Below, in pieces: positions 33,403-42,418 of a DNA stretch of 64,000 bases. The notes beneath the pieces were generated by a model. The model did no database searches. It saw nothing but the letters and a program-made list of their open reading frames with translations, and was not told the DNA's origin. The DNA comes from Bacteroidota bacterium (GTDB taxonomy: Bacteria; Bacteroidota; Bacteroidia; Cytophagales; Cyclobacteriaceae). Made by a program: the position numbers and the translations under genes. Every line of letters starts with the position of its first letter. Position 1 is the stretch's first letter. The stretch is from assembly GCA_018267275.1 (NCBI GenBank), contig JAFDYV010000007.1, positions 248,001-312,000 of the forward strand. The letters run 5' to 3'.

Positions 33403-35796
33403 TTACCACTTAATCGAAATTTTTTCTTTGCTATAACCCAACTGCACAAATGGCAGCCCAGCAACCTTTGGACCCTCGGGCATGGTATTGATGGGGTCGT
33501 AGTTGCTAATAGGATTCACAAAACGATAGTCTTTTCGTTCTACATTCAATGATTTTCCATTGACTGAAACGCTTTGCAAATCGAAGCCATGAAAAAACAC
33601 GTTTACTTTTTTAAAAGCCGAAGCATATGATCCCAAAGGGGCGTCAATAATCAATTCATTTTCGTTTGGTTTGTAACTGATTTTGCGAGTGACATATTCA
33701 CCCTTTTCGTAATCAAACGTTTCGCCATCGTCTTCATACAACGTAAAGTCATTGTACTCTTGTCCTTTGTACACATGTACCTCTAACGTGTCGCTCAGGT
33801 CATTTACATTTTTGCCTGCACGTTCTGCCATCGTAATAATGGAGGAACCCTTTACAAAAACGGGTAGTCGATCCATCGGGCAATCAACCACCATCTCTTG
33901 GTTGCCGGCAAATGGTTGGTCATGATAGAAATCATACCAATTTCCAGTTGGCAAAAAAACTTTTACAAGGTCTTTTCCACTTTCTACCGGGGCCACCAAA
34001 ATGGCAGGGCCAAAAAAGTACTGGTTTTGATAAAGGCCGTTATACACGCGCTCGTCATGCGGGTGGTCAAAAGCCAAACTGCGATTGATGGGCATGCCTG
34101 TTTTGGCGGCATCATAAAACAATGAATACAAATACGGCATCAGGCGGTAACGCAACTTCATGTAATTGCGCGAAATCTCTTCAACCTTTTCTCCATAGCT
34201 CCATGGCTCAGAATCACGCGAGTTAATCATGGTATGCGTGCGGAAGAATGGAGAGAACGCACCGATGCTCATCCAGCGGGCAAACAACTTTTCGTCTGCA
34301 TTGCCCACAAACCCGCCAATGTCGTATCCGGTAAAGGCTAAGCCCGAGAGTCCCATGCTATTGACCAAACGCACACCTGCCATCATGTGCGCATCATAAC
34401 TCACATTGTCACCCGTCCACACAGCTGCGTAGCGTTGAACGCCAGCAAAGCCAGACCTCGTTAAATTGAAAGGTCGCTTTTTAAGAAGCGCTTTTGTGCC
34501 CTCGTAAGTACTGCGGCTCATTTGCATGCCGTACAGGTTACGCGCCTCGCGCGTGGTGGTTTTGCGTCCATCAAAATCAAATTCCATCAGGTCCGGCAAC
34601 ATATTGCCCCACGTGGCGATTTCATTCATGTCGTTCCAAAAACCTTCCACACCCATATCTACATAATCTTTGAATTTGCTCGCCCACCATTGCCGTGTTT
34701 TCTCTTTTGTAAAATCGGGGAAGTGGCACCAACCGGGCCACACTTGTCCGGTGTAGTTAGTGCCATCCGGATATTTTACAAACACATCTTCTTTGATGCC
34801 GGAGTCGTAGGTTTCATAACCCGGTTCTACCTTGATGCCGGGGTCGCACATCACCACTACATGGAAGCCCAACGCTTTTAATTTATCCAGTAATTTTTTC
34901 GGTTCGGGGAAATGTTGTTTGTCCCAAGTAAAAATTTTGTAAGCATCCATGTAATGAATGTCCAGCACGATGGCATCGCCAGGCAAGTCGCGTTCGCGCA
35001 ACGTTTCTGCAATGCGCTCTACCTTAGTATCAGGGTAATAGCTGTAGCGGCATTGTTGGTAGCCAATACTCCATTTGGGAGGTAGGGGAGTGCGACCCGT
35101 TAAGTAAGTGTATGACTTAATGATTTCGCGGAGTGAATCACCTGCGATGAAATAATACTTCATCTCACCTGCATCAGCCGAGAAACTGGCAAACCGATCG
35201 TTTGAGGCACCGAAATTGAAAAGTGTGCGAAAGCTGTTATCGAAATAGATGCCGTATTTTTTTTGATGATGCACGCCAATGTAAAATGGAATGGAGCAGT
35301 ACAACGGATCGCCATCGGTACTGTACGCATAGGCATCGGTATTCCAGTTAATATAGCCTCTGCCCCGTTTATCCAACGGTCCGGTTTTTTCACCAAGACC
35401 TAAAAACCGTTCACCTTCCTGCATTTTTTTGTAACAGTTCACTTGCTCTCCAATCCAACGAATTCCCAACCCATCGTCTTCATTGATTATTGCGCCATCT
35501 TTATCAATGAATTGCAGGGTTAGATCCTTTTTGTTGGCAATTACTTGAAGCGAAGGTGTCTTGAGTGAAATATGTGACGATGTTTCTTCGACAGTGAATG
35601 TGGTTTCCAAGGGAGTACCTACCACTGCGTACGAAAAGTCTTCTGGCCTTTTGCCGGGGTAGGCCCATACCTTCACCACCGTGTCGGAATAGAAAGCAAG
35701 GCTGAGTGTGCCGTGGTTGCCAGCAATGTCGATTCCTTGAGGAGTTTTGGTAAATGAAACAAATGAGCCGAGGGTGTTGCTAACCGCTTGTGCCAT
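33403..35796 (-). CDS. GH31 alpha-glucosidase
   Basis: A 797-residue glycoside hydrolase family 31 enzyme that releases glucose from the non-reducing ends of maltose and maltodextrins (similar in role to SusB, though that is GH97). The N-terminal beta-sandwich covers about 1-240, with the GLGEKTG motif. The catalytic barrel has the nucleophile Asp389 in GFWNDMNE and the acid/base Asp463 in WTGDN. Two C-terminal beta domains follow. There is no signal peptide in the chosen frame (MAQAVSN...), so it is probably cytoplasmic, acting after the transporter. A 130-base gap with a hairpin separates it from lacI upstream. Confidence 0.94.
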   Translation of the reverse strand: MAQAVSNTLGSFVSFTKTPQGIDIAGNHGTLSLAFYSDTVVKVWAYPGKRPEDFSYAVVGTPLETTFTVEETSSHISLKTPSLQVIANKKDLTLQFIDKDGAIINEDDGLGIRWIGEQVNCYKKMQEGERFLGLGEKTGPLDKRGRGYINWNTDAYAYSTDGDPLYCSIPFYIGVHHQKKYGIYFDNSFRTLFNFGASNDRFASFSADAGEMKYYFIAGDSLREIIKSYTYLTGRTPLPPKWSIGYQQCRYSYYPDTKVERIAETLRERDLPGDAIVLDIHYMDAYKIFTWDKQHFPEPKKLLDKLKALGFHVVVMCDPGIKVEPGYETYDSGIKEDVFVKYPDGTNYTGQVWPGWCHFPDFTKEKTRQWWASKFKDYVDMGVEGFWNDMNEIATWGNMLPDLMEFDFDGRKTTTREARNLYGMQMSRSTYEGTKALLKKRPFNLTRSGFAGVQRYAAVWTGDNVSYDAHMMAGVRLVNSMGLSGLAFTGYDIGGFVGNADEKLFARWMSIGAFSPFFRTHTMINSRDSEPWSYGEKVEEISRNYMKLRYRLMPYLYSLFYDAAKTGMPINRSLAFDHPHDERVYNGLYQNQYFFGPAILVAPVESGKDLVKVFLPTGNWYDFYHDQPFAGNQEMVVDCPMDRLPVFVKGSSIITMAERAGKNVNDLSDTLEVHVYKGQEYNDFTLYEDDGETFDYEKGEYVTRKISYKPNENELIIDAPLGSYASAFKKVNVFFHGFDLQSVSVNGKSLNVERKDYRFVNPISNYDPINTMPEGPKVAGLPFVQLGYSKEKISIKW

Positions 35797-35878
35797 GGAA
35801 GTGATGGATTAAGTTTTAGGAAAGAAAAACAAAGATGTGTTTTTATCCTAGCGGAAAGTACAGCAAAAAATCTGAAAT

Positions 35879-35900
35879 CGGTTGCGGAATCTCGCAACCG
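35879..35900. promoter_or_regulatory. Inverted repeat upstream of the GH31 gene
   Basis: An 8-bp perfect inverted repeat CGGTTGCG / CGCAACCG around GAATCT, between lacI and the GH31 gene. It contains the ten bases TTGCGGAATC that also form the left half of the palindrome upstream of the second SusC (51162-51171). It may be a LacI-type site for GH31, or a weak terminator of lacI. Confidence 0.45.
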
Positions 35901-35926
35901 TAATCAACCAAAAGCTGCTTTTGTCC

Positions 35927-36979
35927 TTACTTTTTCTTAGTGCCCTGTTTTTTCAGAGATGAATCACGGATAATGAGCCGAGTCTTCAGCACCTTTGTTT
36001 CGGCAGGCAGTTCCTGCTGCTCTTTTTCTTTGCGGTCAATTTCTCGAATCAAAAGCCTCGCAGCCTCCTGGCCCATTTCAAACCCTGGCTGGTCGATGGT
36101 GGTAAGTGAAGGTTCCATTATCTCACCAAAGAACCAGTTGCTGAAGCCGACCACTGCAACATCTTGGGGTATCTTTAATCCTTTTTCTTTGATGGCCACC
36201 ATGGCGCCCATTGCCATTGGGTCGTTGTTGGTGAAAATGGCGTCAAACGGAATTTTTGAATTCAATAACTTACGAGCTACCTCTTTGCCTTCTTCGAATG
36301 TACCCGAGTCGCAGGCTAAGATCAGTTTTTCGTCTATGGGCAGTCCACTTTCTGTTAATGCATCTTTGTAACCGCGCAGGCGGTCTTTGCTAATGATTAG
36401 CGATGGCGCGCCCACCATGTGAGCAATTTTTTTGCAGCCCTGTTCAATCAGGTGGTTCACTGCTTCTTTAGCCCCGGCATAGTCATCTACAATTACCTTG
36501 CTGGAACTAGGGCTGTTGTACATGCGGTCGTAAAAAACAATGGGCACGCCCTTAGAAACAATCGATTCGATGTGATCAAAGTTGGTGGTTTCTCGTGCCA
36601 GCGAGATGAGCATGCCATCTACCCGCGAGTTAAACAACGCCTTTACATGCGCCATTTCGCGTGGATAAGATTCATTTGATTGTGCTAAAATTACACTATA
36701 GCCAGCCTGATGGGCAACATCTTCAATACCACTAATGACGGTGGAGAAAAAAAAGTGCACCAATTCAGGAATAATCACCCCAATGGTGTTGGTTTTCTTT
36801 TGCCGTAAGCTCAGTGCCACAATATTGGGCTGATAATTAAGCTTATCGGCTAGTTCGTTGACAGCTTTTTTCGTTTCGACACTGATATCCGGGTGATCTT
36901 TCAGGGCCCTTGACACGGTGGAGGGAGAGATACCGAGCTCGCGGGCGATGTCTTTGATGGTGACTTGATTGAATTTCAT
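35927..36979 (-). CDS. LacI-family transcriptional regulator
   Basis: A 350-residue repressor or activator of the LacI/GalR family. The DNA-binding helix-turn-helix is at residues 7-27 (TIKDIARELGISPSTVSRAL), followed by the hinge helix (NIVALSLRQKKTNT) and a sugar-binding periplasmic-protein-like core (about 60-340). It heads a leftward starch operon (GH31, GH13, transporter, esterase), so its effector is most likely maltose or a maltodextrin, as in other MalR-like regulators. The ATG at 36979 was chosen because it places the helix-turn-helix at the usual distance from the start. Candidate operators with central CG are at 51153-51181 and 39299-39318. Confidence 0.95.
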   Translation of the reverse strand: MKFNQVTIKDIARELGISPSTVSRALKDHPDISVETKKAVNELADKLNYQPNIVALSLRQKKTNTIGVIIPELVHFFFSTVISGIEDVAHQAGYSVILAQSNESYPREMAHVKALFNSRVDGMLISLARETTNFDHIESIVSKGVPIVFYDRMYNSPSSSKVIVDDYAGAKEAVNHLIEQGCKKIAHMVGAPSLIISKDRLRGYKDALTESGLPIDEKLILACDSGTFEEGKEVARKLLNSKIPFDAIFTNNDPMAMGAMVAIKEKGLKIPQDVAVVGFSNWFFGEIMEPSLTTIDQPGFEMGQEAARLLIREIDRKEKEQQELPAETKVLKTRLIIRDSSLKKQGTKKK

Positions 36980-37169
36980 AAATCTTGGTTGCGCCAAGGC
37001 GCGATGTGCAATTTAAACAATCTTCCATCAACTTATAATTTGTTTAATTTTTTGTTCTAGCCCATGGAAAATGGTTGAATAAACATGCTATAAACCTTAC
37101 ATCTGTTCGCACTTGTCTGTTGATTGTACAATATTGCAAGTCCAATTTTGAAAGTTGATTCGTGAAGGC

Positions 37170-39110
37170 ATGAAAGCTGGGCTGGGTATAGGACGATTTT
37201 GGTTTTTTGCGTTGTGGTTGCTGTGCTCGGCAGCGGCATCAACTGCCGTTGCCCAACTGCGTATTGAGGTAGTGAAGCATCCACCCTTTACGTTAAAAGA
37301 CTCCAGCATTTTCATTTCCGGCACGTTCAATCAGTGGAGTCCGGGCGAGGAGCAATATAAGATGACCCGGGGCGCAAACGGGGTTTATTTCTTTGAGCTG
37401 CCCGATACCCTTAGCTATTTTGAATACAAGTTTACGCAAGGTGGCTGGATTTTTGTGGAAGGAACCCGCGAGGGCAGCGTGCGCCCCAACCGTGTATATA
37501 ATAGAGATGTAGAGCCGAACCCAAAGTTAGTTTCAGTGGAGATAGAAGGGTGGGAGAAGCAACCTTCTTACACGCTGGTAGTGAAGAAAATACCAAAGAA
37601 TACCCCACACGATGCCACCTTGTATGTGATGGGTGATTTCAACAATTGGAACCCCGCAGACAGAAGTTACCAACTCAACAAACAAATAGACGGCACCTAC
37701 CGCGTAATCATTTATAACTCGCTAGAGAAAATGAGTTTCAAATTTACCCGAGGCACAGCCGAGTCGGTGGAGAGCCGCGCGAGCGGAAGGATCTTGTATA
37801 ACCGCGTCCTCGTTCATAACAAAGTACGGATAAACTCCAACGTGGAAATGGAGATTGCGGGGTGGAATGACTTGCCGGGAGCCAATAAACTGTATTCCAT
37901 CTATGATTTATTGTTGTTGTTTTCCTTTTTTCAAGGTGTATTGCTGATCATCACCGTTCCCAGCATTCAAGGCTATAACCGCTCAGCCAATCGGTGGCTG
38001 CTCCTTTTGATTGGCGTGTCGTCAGTTATTTTGGCGTCACGTGTGATTGTCAACTACCCCAGCGTAGTCATAGGCTACCCTAAGTTGCAGCTGATTTCTG
38101 ATTTTATATTCTTCATTTACTCACCGCTGTTTTTCTTCTACTTGCAGCGTCTGTTGTTCCAATCTAGGCAAATCAGCTCCTTGCCAATGCAGTGGCATTT
38201 TGTGCCGGCATTGGCACAGTTCTTCATTTATATGGTTTACTTCTTTTTAGATGATTCAACTTTTGAGGCAAAACTCTACGATCAGCAATCAGATTTATAT
38301 GTTACGCGTGTTTTGGTGGCTTGTGGTGCACTCATCTTTAACAGTTTTTATTGGGTAGCCTCGCAGCGCGCCATTAACCGCTACAAGCTAGACTATAAAA
38401 ACAGCAGTTCGTACGAACAAAACCTGCAGTTTTTGAAGACGGTTTTGTTTATACAGGCGGTTTGTCTGGTAGCGTGGGCGTTTTCTACCGGCATTGCGCT
38501 GGTGGGCTGGTGGAAGGGTTTTGATTTACTCGGGGTGTTTGAGTTTTTGACAGAGACCATTTGGATTGTGTTTTCATTTATCACCTTTTTCTTGGGCTAT
38601 TTTGCCATTCACGAACCAGACGTGTTTCGTGTGCCTGATGCCGTATTTGGGAGTGAGCCCACGATTGCTTTGGCCAACATTCCGTTACCGATTGGCACGG
38701 CTGAAACAAAGCCAGCCCAGTTAGAAGCGCCAGCTGAAGAAACGGAAGACTTGCCAATTGAAAACCTGGAGGAAGAGGTGCGTAAGCTATCAGCCTACAT
38801 GGAAACAAAGAAACCCTATACCAATCCAAAATTGACGTTGGTAGAACTGGCTAAAGGGCTCAACCTACCCCCGTATCAACTTTCTAAAATCATCAACAAT
38901 GGTTTTGATAAGAACTTTTTTGATTTCGTCAACTCTTACCGGATTGAGGAATTCAAAAAACGGGTAGAGGACCCACAATTTAAAAATCACACTTTGTTGA
39001 GCATTGCCTTTGATGTAGGCTTTAATTCTAAAACAGCCTTCAACCGGTCGTTTAAGAAGATCACCAATCAGACACCCAGTACTTTCTTCAACAACATGCG
39101 CGAGTATTAG
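37170..39110 (+). CDS. Membrane-bound AraC-type regulator with two starch-binding-like domains
   Basis: A 646-residue one-protein sensor and regulator. A signal peptide covers about 1-29. Two tandem early-set domains of the glycogen-binding/CBM48 type follow, about 33-128 (GTFNQW at 51-56) and 135-232 (GDFNNW at 155-160). About seven transmembrane helices come next (244-264, 276-295, 307-327, 343-361, 380-398, 424-446, 458-480), a Pro/Glu-rich linker (490-530), and a cytoplasmic AraC domain (about 545-646) with helix-turn-helix segments LVELAKGLNLPPYQLSKIIN and LSIAFDVGFNSKTAFNRSFKK. The layout predicts alpha-glucan binding in the periplasm and DNA binding inside, a role like that of SusR. 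It is divergent from lacI and 307 bases upstream of the first SusC. The ATG at 37170 is preferred over a TTG five codons earlier. Confidence 0.88.
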   Translation: MKAGLGIGRFWFFALWLLCSAAASTAVAQLRIEVVKHPPFTLKDSSIFISGTFNQWSPGEEQYKMTRGANGVYFFELPDTLSYFEYKFTQGGWIFVEGTREGSVRPNRVYNRDVEPNPKLVSVEIEGWEKQPSYTLVVKKIPKNTPHDATLYVMGDFNNWNPADRSYQLNKQIDGTYRVIIYNSLEKMSFKFTRGTAESVESRASGRILYNRVLVHNKVRINSNVEMEIAGWNDLPGANKLYSIYDLLLLFSFFQGVLLIITVPSIQGYNRSANRWLLLLIGVSSVILASRVIVNYPSVVIGYPKLQLISDFIFFIYSPLFFFYLQRLLFQSRQISSLPMQWHFVPALAQFFIYMVYFFLDDSTFEAKLYDQQSDLYVTRVLVACGALIFNSFYWVASQRAINRYKLDYKNSSSYEQNLQFLKTVLFIQAVCLVAWAFSTGIALVGWWKGFDLLGVFEFLTETIWIVFSFITFFLGYFAIHEPDVFRVPDAVFGSEPTIALANIPLPIGTAETKPAQLEAPAEETEDLPIENLEEEVRKLSAYMETKKPYTNPKLTLVELAKGLNLPPYQLSKIINNGFDKNFFDFVNSYRIEEFKKRVEDPQFKNHTLLSIAFDVGFNSKTAFNRSFKKITNQTPSTFFNNMREY

Positions 39111-39165
39111 TAACTACAACACTTTGTTCGAGTAGAAGAAAACTCCTGATTTTAGTGCTTTCATC

Positions 39166-39320
39166 TTTGAAAGTGGTTCCAAGAGTTGGTGCCACATTCC
39201 AAAAACAATTCTAACACGCTGAATAACAGCATTTTCTTTTTTGAATTTAGTGCGACCACTATTTGAAAGTGGGGCGATAGGCTTTCGATGTTATGCGACT
39301 TTGCAAACGTTTCAAAGTGA
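39166..39320. promoter_or_regulatory. Control region upstream of the first SusC
   Basis: The 307-base gap 39111-39417 holds no gene. It has two exact copies of TTTGAAAGTGG (39166-39176, 39262-39272) and a near copy TTTCAAAGTGA (39310-39320), at spacings of 96 and 48 bases. The last overlaps an imperfect palindrome with a central ACGT (TTTGCAAACGTTTCAAAG, 39300-39317) of the LacI-operator style. No clear TAnnTTTG box is present. The direct repeats could be sites of the AraC-type regulator. Confidence 0.45.
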
Positions 39321-39417
39321 GTTTTTCAGAAAACGATTGCTCTCGAAGCACTAACCGTTTGTTGAAGTCTGATAATGAAACGCTGAACGAAACCTAAAAT
39401 CTTTTAATTCAATTTCT

Positions 39418-42405
39418 ATGACCAAATTCTTTACCAAGGTAGTCAAGTGTCTGCCGGTTCTACTGCTGCTCGCGCATCTCGGCTTTGCGCAGCAAGTGGT
39501 AACGGGCAAAGTGACTTCGTCAGACGATGGCTCGGCCATCCCGGGCGTAAACGTTTTGGAGAAGGGCACTACCAATGGAACTGCCACCAACAGTGACGGT
39601 AGCTTCTCAATGACAGTGGGCAGCAATGCCACACTGGTGTTTTCTTTTGTAGGGTATGCCACGCAAGAAGTTGCAGTGGGTTCCCGCACAGTGGTGGATG
39701 TATTGTTACAAACCGATGTTACGGCCCTGCAAGAGGTGGTGGTGATTGGTTATGGCCAAACCGAAAAAAAAGATTTGACCGGTTCAGTAGTAGCAGTGGG
39801 TGCCAAAGAATTCAACCGCGGTGTGCTTACTTCACCACAAGACTTGATCACCGGTCGCGTGGCGGGTGTATCCGTTATCTCGAACGGTGGTGCGCCAAGT
39901 GCAGGTTCAACCATCCGCATCCGTGGAGGTTCATCATTGAACGCGACCAACGACCCTTTGATTGTAATTGACGGCTTCCCGGTTGATAACAACGGCATTG
40001 CCGGGTCGGCCAACCCGTTGGCGGCCATTAACCCGAACGATATCGAATCTTTCACTGTATTGAAAGATGCGTCAGCAACAGCAATCTACGGTTCGCGTGC
40101 TTCTAACGGTGTAATTATCATTACTACGAAAAAGGGTAAGCAAGACAAAGTAACCTTTAACTATAATGGTAACGTGTCAGTGAACACTGCTGCACAGTTT
40201 GTGAATGTGATGAACGCAAGTCAATACAGAACATTGGTGAATGACCTTGCTTCCCGCGGTTTTTCTGGTATCGACCAAACGGCTGTTGCCAAGTTGGGCA
40301 ATGCCAATACCGATTGGCAAAAGGAAATCTACCGCGATGCCGTTTCTCATGATCATAACTTGAATGCAGAAGGTAAGTACAAAAACATGGGCTATCGGGT
40401 TTCATACGGTTATACCGACAACCAAGGTATTTTGAAGGGCACGGGCTTCAAGCGCAACTCATTAAACGTAAATATCAATCCAAGTTTGTTAGATGGGGCG
40501 TTGAACATCAATGCAGGTTTGAAAGGCTCAATTCAAGATAATCAGTTTGGTAACGAAGGTGCAGTGGGTGCCGCGTTGTCCATGGATCCTACGCAGCCTG
40601 TTCGCAATGGAAATACGAATTATGGTGGGTTCTTCTTCTGGCCACAAAACAATGGCACTCCTATTACCATCGCAACGGCTAACCCAGTGGCGTTGATCGA
40701 CCAAACAACCAACAACTCTACCGTGAAGCGCTTGATTGGTACGTTGCAAGTAGACTACGCCATTCCGTTTGTAGAAGGCTTGAAAGCAAATTTGAACACA
40801 GGCTTTGACGTGCAGCAAGGTGAGGGTTCTAATATCAATGCTAAAAATGCTGCATGGTCATCTGGCGGGCCGGGCAGACGCGAAGTTTATTCTGGCGACA
40901 ACTCAAGCAAGTTGTTAGACTTATATCTAAACTATCGCAAGAACATCGATCGCCACAAGATTGAAGCAACAGGCGGTTATTCTTACCAGAATTTCGAACG
41001 TGCTTCGCAGTCTATTGCGAGTAACTTTGACGGCAGACGGTTTACCACCTACACCACAAATGAAAAGGGCGACACGGTGGCGTTTGTTCAGCCCAAGAGC
41101 TTGAATACATTGGTGTCTTTATTCGGGCGTTTAAATTACAGCTATGATGATCGCTTCCTGATCACCGCCACGTTGCGTAACGACCAATCATCTCGTTTCT
41201 CAAAAAGCACACGTTCGGGCTGGTTCCCTTCAGTTGCGGCTGCCTGGCGCTTAAGTAACGAGTCGTTCATCAAAGACATTAAGCAGATATCTAACTTGAA
41301 GTTGCGCGCAGGCTATGGTATCACCGGCCAGCAAGACATTGGCCCTTCATACCCTTACTTGCCAACCTATACAGAAAGTACCTTGACGGCACAGTACCAA
41401 TTTGGCAATGCGTTCTTCCAAACACTTCGTCCAAATGGCTATGATGCCAACATCCGTTGGGAATCTACATCAACTCTCAATGCTGGATTTGACTTAGGAT
41501 TATTCGGTGACCGCATCAGCTTTACAGCCGACTACTACTATCGTGAAACGACTGACCTGTTGAATACAATTCCGGTTGCAGCGGGCACTAATCTTACCAA
41601 CTTCATCACTACCAACGTAGGGTCTTTGGTAAACAAGGGTATCGAATTGACATTGAACGCTAAGGCGATTGACAGAGACGGATTGGTATGGAATATTGGT
41701 GCCAACTTCACTAAGAACATACCCGAGATCACCAGACTCCTTCAAGTAAAAGATCCGAATTACGTTGGTGTATTGGTCGGAGGTATTTCAGGTGGTGTAG
41801 GTAACACCATCCAAATTCATTCTGTTGGTTTCCCTCCCTTTGCTTTCTATCCGCAACAGCAGGTTTATAATGCCGCTGGTAAACCGCTAGAAGGGTTATA
41901 TGTTGATCGCAATGGCGATGGACAAGCCAATGAAAAAGATTGGTACCGCTACAAGAGCCCGAACCCTGAGTTTTTGGTGGGTATCAACTCCAACCTTACT
42001 TACAAGCAATTTGACTTTTCATTCTCCGGTCGCTTGAGCATCAATAACTATGTCTATAATAACGTAGCTTCTAACCGTACTTTCTACAATACTGTTTATA
42101 ATACTAACGGTTTCTTCGGCAACGTGATTACAGATATTAGCAACACGCAGTTTGCCAATGCGCAGTACCGCTCTGATTACTACATCGAAAATGCTTCGTT
42201 CTTCAAAATGGACTTTATGAGCGCAGGCTACAGCTTTGAGAATGTAATGGGCAGCAAGGTACGTGGCCGCGTGGGTTTAACCGTTCGCAACGCCTTCTTC
42301 ATCACCAAGTATAAAGGCTTAGACCCTGAAGTGGGCGGAGGAATTGATAACAACATCTATCCGCGCGCGCGTGTGTTCATGCTCAATTTAAGTTTAACCT
42401 TCTAA
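39418..42405 (+). CDS. SusC-like TonB-dependent outer-membrane transporter (first)
   Basis: A 995-residue TonB-dependent transporter that imports oligosaccharides through the outer membrane with its SusD lid. A signal peptide ends at FAQ (about residue 25). The carboxypeptidase-D-like domain (about 28-105: GKVTSSDDGSAIPGVNVLEKG) precedes the SusC signature VVVIGYG and the plug domain (about 125-240, with LKDASATAIYGSRASNGVI). The 22-strand barrel fills the rest and ends in an aromatic Phe (LNLSLTF). There is no N-terminal STN domain, so it is not an anti-sigma-linked receptor. It starts the SusCDEF operon behind the AraC-type regulator. Confidence 0.96.
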   Translation: MTKFFTKVVKCLPVLLLLAHLGFAQQVVTGKVTSSDDGSAIPGVNVLEKGTTNGTATNSDGSFSMTVGSNATLVFSFVGYATQEVAVGSRTVVDVLLQTDVTALQEVVVIGYGQTEKKDLTGSVVAVGAKEFNRGVLTSPQDLITGRVAGVSVISNGGAPSAGSTIRIRGGSSLNATNDPLIVIDGFPVDNNGIAGSANPLAAINPNDIESFTVLKDASATAIYGSRASNGVIIITTKKGKQDKVTFNYNGNVSVNTAAQFVNVMNASQYRTLVNDLASRGFSGIDQTAVAKLGNANTDWQKEIYRDAVSHDHNLNAEGKYKNMGYRVSYGYTDNQGILKGTGFKRNSLNVNINPSLLDGALNINAGLKGSIQDNQFGNEGAVGAALSMDPTQPVRNGNTNYGGFFFWPQNNGTPITIATANPVALIDQTTNNSTVKRLIGTLQVDYAIPFVEGLKANLNTGFDVQQGEGSNINAKNAAWSSGGPGRREVYSGDNSSKLLDLYLNYRKNIDRHKIEATGGYSYQNFERASQSIASNFDGRRFTTYTTNEKGDTVAFVQPKSLNTLVSLFGRLNYSYDDRFLITATLRNDQSSRFSKSTRSGWFPSVAAAWRLSNESFIKDIKQISNLKLRAGYGITGQQDIGPSYPYLPTYTESTLTAQYQFGNAFFQTLRPNGYDANIRWESTSTLNAGFDLGLFGDRISFTADYYYRETTDLLNTIPVAAGTNLTNFITTNVGSLVNKGIELTLNAKAIDRDGLVWNIGANFTKNIPEITRLLQVKDPNYVGVLVGGISGGVGNTIQIHSVGFPPFAFYPQQQVYNAAGKPLEGLYVDRNGDGQANEKDWYRYKSPNPEFLVGINSNLTYKQFDFSFSGRLSINNYVYNNVASNRTFYNTVYNTNGFFGNVITDISNTQFANAQYRSDYYIENASFFKMDFMSAGYSFENVMGSKVRGRVGLTVRNAFFITKYKGLDPEVGGGIDNNIYPRARVFMLNLSLTF

Positions 42406-42418
42406 CATCCACTAGCAT

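Noticed and set aside
36985..37004. GCGCC-AA-GGCGC inverted repeat just before the lacI start, considered as an autoregulatory operator.
   Set aside because: Its centre is AA rather than CG and it shares no more than a few bases with the other candidate sites, so the support is too weak.
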